A DNA stretch of 64,000 bases from Parahaliea mediterranea (GTDB lineage Bacteria > Pseudomonadota > Gammaproteobacteria > Pseudomonadales > Halieaceae): NCBI RefSeq assembly GCF_003402235.1, contig NZ_QEWO01000009.1, forward strand, positions 41,371-105,370, read 5' to 3'. The notes under the pieces are model-generated. The model made no database searches. It worked only from the letters and a program-made list of their open reading frames with translations, and had not been told where the DNA came from. Positions 59,401 through 64,000 of this stretch are shown here, piece after piece. Made by a program: the position numbers and the translations under genes. Position 1 is the stretch's first letter. Every line of letters begins with the position of its first letter.

Positions 59401-61572
59401 ATGGCCCAGCCCCATGCCGTGGAGGTCATGCTGCGACCCGCCGTCGAACTGTACAGCGTTGCAGTCAGTGTCGGTGCGGCTCTACTGTGCCTGTTTGCTC
59501 CGTGGTCGCTGGCTCTAAGCCCGCTACTGGGGCTGGGTGCAGCCCTGGGTTTTCTGACCTTTGCCGCCATCCGCTTTCGCGATGCGCGGGGAATCCTTCG
59601 CTATCGCCGCAACATCAGGCGTATCCCGCGCTACGTAATGGCCAGCCGGAACGTGCCGGTGAGTCAGCAGCGGCTGTTTGTTGGCCGGGGTTTTCGCTGG
59701 GATCAGCGCCATACCCACCGGCTGATGCAGACCTACCGCCCTGAGTTTCGCCGCTACGTCGAGCCCATGCCGGCCTATCGACTCGTCCGTCGCCTGGAAG
59801 AACGACTGGAATTTGCGCCATTTCCGCTGCCATACCTTGGCCGATTGACCGCCTGGGATCACCCCCTGAATCCACTTCGCCCCCTGCCACCGGTGGGCGG
59901 GCTGCCGCGGCTGCACGGCATCGAGCCCATGGAGACAGATGTATCCCTGCCGCTGGGTGAACGGGTCGGCCATACCCTGGTGCTCGGCACCACCCGGGTC
60001 GGCAAAACCCGGCTGGCCGAGTTGTGCATCACCCAGGATATTCGCCGCAGGGTCAACGGCGAACACGAGGTGGTAATCGTGTTCGATCCCAAGGGCGATG
60101 CCGACTTGCTCAAGCGTATGTACGTGGAAGCCCGGCGCGCCGAACGCGAGGGCGAGTTCTACGTGTTCCATCTCGGCTGGCCGGACATCTCCGCGCGCTA
60201 CAACGCGGTGGGCCGCTTCGGTCGTATCTCGGAGGTGGCCACACGTATCGCCGGGCAGCTCTCCGGCGAGGGCAACAGCGCCGCTTTTCGCGAATTTGCC
60301 TGGCGCTTTGTCAACATCATCGCCCGCGCCCTCGTGGAACTGGGGCGACGCCCTGACTACCTGCAGATCCAGCGCCACGTCGTCAACATCGATGCGCTGT
60401 TCATCGAGTACGCCCAGCACTTTTTTGCCAGGACCGAGCCAAAGGCCTGGGAAGTCATCGTGCAGCTCGAAGGCCGGCTGAACGACAAAAACATCCCCCG
60501 CCACATGGTCGGCCGGGAAAAGCGTGTCGTGGCCATCGAGCAATACCTGTCCCAGGTGCGGGTCTACGATCCAGTACTCGATGGACTGCGCTCAGCGGTA
60601 CGCTACGACCGAACCTACTTCGACAAAATTGTCGCCTCGCTGCTGCCGCTGCTGGAGAAGCTGACCACCGGCAAGATTTCACAACTGCTGGCGCCGGACT
60701 ATGCCGACCTGCACGATCCGCGACCGATCTTCGACTGGATGCAGATCATCCGCAAGCGGGCCGTGGTCTACGTGGGGCTGGACGCCCTGTCGGATGCCGA
60801 GGTCGCGGCGGCGGTGGGCAACTCCATGTTCTCCGACCTGGTGTCGGTGGCCGGGCATATCTACAAGTTTGGTATCGACGATGGATTGCCCGCAGCGTCG
60901 ACCACCACCCCTGGAAAAGTCGCCATCAACGTCCACGCCGACGAGTTCAATGAACTGATGGGTGACGAGTTCATCCCCATGGTCAACAAGGGCGGCGGGG
61001 CAGGGATTCAGGTGACGGCCTACACCCAGACCCTGAGCGATATCGAGGCCCGGATCGGCAACCGGGCCAAGGCGGGACAGGTTGTGGGCAACTTCAACAA
61101 CCTGTTCATGCTGCGGGTGCGCGAGACGGCCACTGCCGAGCTATTGACCCGGCAGCTGCCCAAGGTTGAGGTGCACACCACCTCCATCGTCAGCGGGGCA
61201 ACAGACACCTCCGACCCCCAAGGGCACACCGCCTTCACCTCCAACACCCAGGATCGCATTACCTCGACCAGCGTACCGCTGATCGAACCGGCTCATGTGG
61301 TGAACCTCCCCAAAGGCCAGGCCTTCGCACTGCTCGAAGGCGGCAACCTGTGGAAGTTGCGCATGCCGCTGCCGGCCCCCGACCCCGACGAGGCCATGCC
61401 GAAGGACCTGCAGGCGCTGGCCGGTTACATGCGTCAGCACTACTCAGATGCAGGCGAATGGTGGGAAAACCAGGGCAACCCCGAGCTGCAGAATGAGAGC
61501 CTGCCGGATGACCTGCTGGATGGCTTCAAACAGATGACCGGTGCCGAGACCGCCGGAACCGACACAACATGA
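59401..61572 (+). CDS. traD: Conjugative coupling protein TraD (SXT/TOL-type)
   Basis: 723 residues. Two N-terminal membrane spans (about 20-58), then the VirD4-type ATPase: Walker A LVLGTTRVGKTRLAEL (near 194-206), VIVFDPKGDADLLKRM, and Walker B INVHADEFNELMGDEF (near 509-524). Late motifs include IEARIGNRAKAGQVVGNFNNLFMLRV. It links the relaxosome to the type IV secretion channel. Ends with an ATGA overlap to the membrane gene. Confidence 0.93.
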   Translation: MAQPHAVEVMLRPAVELYSVAVSVGAALLCLFAPWSLALSPLLGLGAALGFLTFAAIRFRDARGILRYRRNIRRIPRYVMASRNVPVSQQRLFVGRGFRWDQRHTHRLMQTYRPEFRRYVEPMPAYRLVRRLEERLEFAPFPLPYLGRLTAWDHPLNPLRPLPPVGGLPRLHGIEPMETDVSLPLGERVGHTLVLGTTRVGKTRLAELCITQDIRRRVNGEHEVVIVFDPKGDADLLKRMYVEARRAEREGEFYVFHLGWPDISARYNAVGRFGRISEVATRIAGQLSGEGNSAAFREFAWRFVNIIARALVELGRRPDYLQIQRHVVNIDALFIEYAQHFFARTEPKAWEVIVQLEGRLNDKNIPRHMVGREKRVVAIEQYLSQVRVYDPVLDGLRSAVRYDRTYFDKIVASLLPLLEKLTTGKISQLLAPDYADLHDPRPIFDWMQIIRKRAVVYVGLDALSDAEVAAAVGNSMFSDLVSVAGHIYKFGIDDGLPAASTTTPGKVAINVHADEFNELMGDEFIPMVNKGGGAGIQVTAYTQTLSDIEARIGNRAKAGQVVGNFNNLFMLRVRETATAELLTRQLPKVEVHTTSIVSGATDTSDPQGHTAFTSNTQDRITSTSVPLIEPAHVVNLPKGQAFALLEGGNLWKLRMPLPAPDPDEAMPKDLQALAGYMRQHYSDAGEWWENQGNPELQNESLPDDLLDGFKQMTGAETAGTDTT

Positions 61573-62318
61573 GCGACCCCGCAGCCACTGCGCAGCGACA
61601 ACAGACACGGCAGCGCAACCTGGTGGGTTCAGTGGTCTCGCTGCCCTTTCGCTTCTTCGGTGTGCTCTGCGGCTCGCTATTGCTGTGCATCCTGATTGAG
61701 TGGGTCGGCATGCACCTGTTCTGGCCAGAACAGGGATGGCGCCATGCTCAGGCCATGCTGCATTACGAACTCGATCAACTCTCGACCCACTTCACTCGCA
61801 GTGTGGTGGTACAGGAGCCAGGGCGCACAGCCCATCGACTGATCGACGGAGCCCATGAGTGGGTTTTCGTCAAAACCGGGCTGATGGACTGGATGCAGGG
61901 TGCCGCCACCCAAGCCCGCGCAGGGGCTGACAATGCCACCCGGGATTTCCGCTATTACCTGGGCGTGGTCTACGTTCACCTGGAAAGCTACCTGATCGCC
62001 GCGGCCTATACCCTGCTGGTCTTCCTGGTGCGCCTGCTGGTGCTGTGCCTGATGCTCCCCTTGTTCTGCATGGCCGCCTTTGTGGGGCTGGTAGATGGGC
62101 TCGTACGCCGGGACATCCGTCGGTTCGGTGCGGGACGGGAATCCGGCTTCGTCTACCACCGGGCGAAGGCCGCTTTGATGCCGCTGCTGGTGCTGCCCTG
62201 GGTGACCTATCTGACGCTGCCGGTCAGCGTGAGTCCGTTGTTGATCCTGCTACCCAGTGCCGTGTTGCTGGGGGTGGCGGTGGATATCACAGCGGGGAGC
62301 TTCAAGAAGTATCTGTGA
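61569..62318 (+). CDS. TIGR03747-family ICE membrane protein
   Basis: 249 residues with four or five membrane spans (near 25-48, 135-165, 195-235). LFWPEQGWRHAQAMLHYELDQL and LVDGLVRRDIRRFGAGRESGFVYHRAKA are signature regions of TIGR03747 proteins, which always follow TraD in this family. Inner-membrane part of the coupling or channel complex. The next core gene expected after it is displaced by the reverse-oriented HEPN gene. Confidence 0.87.
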   Translation: MSDPAATAQRQQTRQRNLVGSVVSLPFRFFGVLCGSLLLCILIEWVGMHLFWPEQGWRHAQAMLHYELDQLSTHFTRSVVVQEPGRTAHRLIDGAHEWVFVKTGLMDWMQGAATQARAGADNATRDFRYYLGVVYVHLESYLIAAAYTLLVFLVRLLVLCLMLPLFCMAAFVGLVDGLVRRDIRRFGAGRESGFVYHRAKAALMPLLVLPWVTYLTLPVSVSPLLILLPSAVLLGVAVDITAGSFKKYL

Positions 62319-62338
62319 GGCTGTTGCGCTGTACAAAA

Positions 62339-63814
62339 TTATCCGCCATCTTTCTGCCAGAGTTGTTTTGGATTATCAAACAAAGGGTTTTCAGAGACCC
62401 TACCCAGATGGGTTACAAGGCTGTACCTGGACAGTTTTTCAGCGATAGCTCTCTCTATCGACCAATCATTACCAAGCGCTTTATTCTCGCCATGGATCAT
62501 CCGATTGCGCCCCGCACTGTAGATCAATTCAACAACTTCCTTCGCAGTCTTCCCGTCCCGGGTAATGACATTATCTTCATCTATTCCAAGGTTGATCTTG
62601 AGCAGTTCACGAATCGCCGGCTGCCCTCCCTTTTGCTTTTTTCCGTTCCCTGCCTTCCATACAAATCCCTCGGTTAGCACCTCCATGGCTGACGAGAATT
62701 TGACAATAGCTATTTGATCAACGGTTTCACGGCATCCCTCATAAAACCAAAGCAACGCATGGACAACAGCATTCATCAATGCCGGTCGTTCACTACCCCC
62801 ATCTGGATCAAGGTAAGCCGCGATCGCCTCTCCTGCCACAGTGAAACAACCAGAAAAGTCATTAATGATTTCAGCTAGTTCCTCCTTATCAACCCACGGC
62901 GCATGTAGTCGCTTTGCTCCCAAACCATTTGCCAACATTAGCCCTTCAGTTGTGAAAGCAAGTGTTCTTCCGTACGGCCTTTTCCTTTCTGCAAGCAAAC
63001 TGATTCCATCCAGTGCCATTGAGGAGTTTTCCCAGATCAAGGAGACCGTTGCCTGCGCGAGCCGTGCTGCAAGTACCGCTTTATGTTGACCTGTATCTCC
63101 ACCGAACCCCGGAACATTGACGGAGCAGACATATTGGCAATCCCCAATCGCCTCAAGAATGAATTTTTCATCATGAGCGTCAGCAGAAGACATTCGTCTC
63201 TTCAATTTTTCGCCTTTCCATGTTCGTAAAATGCGCCGGTGTGTTATTTTTGAGATCATCCCATCCGCAATTTTTTCGGAAAACCGTTCTATGCGGCCAC
63301 CGGGTCCCACACGGGCCCACCGATCATCTGACGCCTTACGATCTAGCCAATCAACTCTGGGTTCAAATCGAACTGGGCCGATTTCAAACGGAGGAATATC
63401 GTCATAACTGAATAATGTGCATCCGAACGCATATTCAAGCTCTCCTTTCTTCAACGTCCAGTCTATGTCTCTCGCCACTGCCTCTTCAACATCACTCGAG
63501 ACTCGAATGGTGCTCTGATCTATATCTTGATCCCAGTCTATGGTTGCCAATGCTGGACCGAAGTCCCTGCGGACCATCGCCGTAAAATCCTTAACAGAAA
63601 AGCGTGATTTCAGGGTGGTGTCACGCGCCATAATCTTTCGTGAAACATCGGCAATTAACTCGTCTACTTTTCGTGACACATGAATTTGCCCTCCATCACC
63701 CGTACCGATTATCCGAGGAAAATTATCGCCCTCACATCTAGACGATGGCGAAGTCCCCTGATGCTTCCTAATGTCTTCAATAATCCCTTTCACCAGCTCA
63801 TGTAAATCAGTCAT
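62339..63814 (-). CDS. HEPN-domain protein resembling ApeA; putative abortive-infection RNase
   Basis: 491 residues. The N-terminal 350 residues are mixed alpha/beta with no recognised motif (MTDLHELVKGIIEDIRKHQG; EIGPVRFEPRVDWLDRK). The C-terminal part (about 355-470) is helical, with FEKFSSAMEVL-like VKFSSAMEVLTEGF and the HEPN RNase motif RNRMIH (R436-x4-H441) followed by GENKALG. This layout is that of ApeA and other HEPN abortive-infection proteins. The gene is leftward, looks lower in GC than the core, and sits inside the transfer operon. RNA cleavage upon phage infection is the likely role. Confidence 0.65.
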   Translation of the reverse strand: MTDLHELVKGIIEDIRKHQGTSPSSRCEGDNFPRIIGTGDGGQIHVSRKVDELIADVSRKIMARDTTLKSRFSVKDFTAMVRRDFGPALATIDWDQDIDQSTIRVSSDVEEAVARDIDWTLKKGELEYAFGCTLFSYDDIPPFEIGPVRFEPRVDWLDRKASDDRWARVGPGGRIERFSEKIADGMISKITHRRILRTWKGEKLKRRMSSADAHDEKFILEAIGDCQYVCSVNVPGFGGDTGQHKAVLAARLAQATVSLIWENSSMALDGISLLAERKRPYGRTLAFTTEGLMLANGLGAKRLHAPWVDKEELAEIINDFSGCFTVAGEAIAAYLDPDGGSERPALMNAVVHALLWFYEGCRETVDQIAIVKFSSAMEVLTEGFVWKAGNGKKQKGGQPAIRELLKINLGIDEDNVITRDGKTAKEVVELIYSAGRNRMIHGENKALGNDWSIERAIAEKLSRYSLVTHLGRVSENPLFDNPKQLWQKDGG

Positions 63815-63887
63815 AACGCTTTGGTGCCCGCCAGGCCTTACACAAATTCGAGGTTACTGATTATCGCATTTCAGGTTCTTCGTCATT

Positions 63888-64000
63888 TCATGTGGATTTC
63901 AGGATCGAGCCCGCAGGGCTGGCAATCAGGTAGATCATGGTCATGAACGTCTCCGTGTTGCGATATCCCCGAGCTCTGGCACGCGCCGCCTGGAATATGC
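63888..64000 (-). mobile_element. ISL3-family transposase, C-terminal end (continues outside the window)
   Basis: The minus strand reads IFQAARARARGYRNTETFMTMIYLIASP and stops at 63888. The F-Q-x-A-x-x-x-ARGYRN-x-x-x-F-x-x-M-I-Y-L pattern is the conserved C-terminus of ISL3-type (and related) transposases. It lies 73 bases from the HEPN gene start, so an insertion sequence abuts the cargo. The IS terminal repeat was not identified with confidence. Confidence 0.75.

Noticed and set aside
59524..60543. A 339-codon minus-strand frame inside traD
   Set aside because: Antisense to the Walker A region; no family resemblance.
1..64000. rRNA genes, tRNA genes and riboswitches
   Set aside because: No sequence resembling conserved rRNA segments, tRNA cloverleaf elements or known riboswitch cores was noticed on either strand.

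Overview
The window looks like chromosome-borne accessory DNA of a Gram-negative proteobacterium, most likely a gammaproteobacterium. The evidence is the set of CusCBA, CopAB/CopRS and GI-type (PFGI-1/PAGI-2/ICEclc-like) conjugation genes, the outer-membrane and Tat-exported copper proteins, and the high-GC coding. I cannot name a genus. No rRNA, tRNA or CRISPR array is visible.

Bases 1-9400 are a copper/heavy-metal locus. A leftward operon holds a CopL-like protein, a DUF411 lipoprotein, a TolC-type outer-membrane factor, CusB with a fused CusF-like tail, and the first codons of CusA. A rightward set holds a MerR regulator, an ICMT-like methyltransferase, a 42-residue membrane peptide, a P1B-type copper ATPase with unusual metal-binding domains, a DUF2933 protein and a Met-rich periplasmic protein. 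The 450-bp gap between them carries a MerR-type dyad and a CopR-box-like palindrome.

Bases 9400-24700 are metabolic cargo. First come an AMP/thymidine phosphorylase, a PRPP synthetase and a beta-CASP nuclease in an overlapping operon, followed by zwf and gnd (oxidative pentose phosphate), an alcohol dehydrogenase and a glutamate-type dehydrogenase. Next is an overlapping three-gene electron-transfer set: a membrane-anchored ferredoxin-NAD(P)H reductase, a His-rich cytochrome-b-like membrane protein and a seven-haem cytochrome c. A DUF1622 protein and an orphan ATP-grasp protein end this part. Bases 24700-34500 hold a small leftward set (four-helix protein, membrane peptide, APC permease, monohaem cytochrome c), then the second copper locus (Met/His-rich protein, copB, copA leftward; copRS rightward), an ArsR regulator and a LysR regulator.

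Bases 34900-62300 are the core of an integrative and conjugative element (ICE). They contain a partition/replication module (AlpA, ParA, HicA-like, ParB, DUF2857, STY4528, ParD, TIGR03761, DUF3158, SSB, TopB), a run of single genes separated by strong GC-rich hairpins (AlpA2, DUF3577, DUF3275, DUF6094 methyltransferase, SNF2-like helicase and others), and the start of the mating-pair/coupling module (PilL, TIGR03759, lytic transglycosylase, TIGR03765, TraD, TIGR03747). Two leftward genes interrupt this rightward core. One is a 655-residue protein that I read as a GHKL ATPase joined to a Shedu-like PD-(D/E)XK nuclease (54595-56562). The other is a 491-residue protein with a C-terminal HEPN RNase motif, resembling ApeA (62339-63814), beside the end of an ISL3-type transposase. 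Both are good candidates for anti-phage defence cargo.

The most unusual items are the GHKL-nuclease fusion, the HEPN gene, a 19-bp palindrome repeated four times around parD, the hairpin leader in front of nearly every gene from 46.4 to 52.0 kb, and the reductase/cytochrome set. All functional calls come from reading motifs; none was tested by database search.
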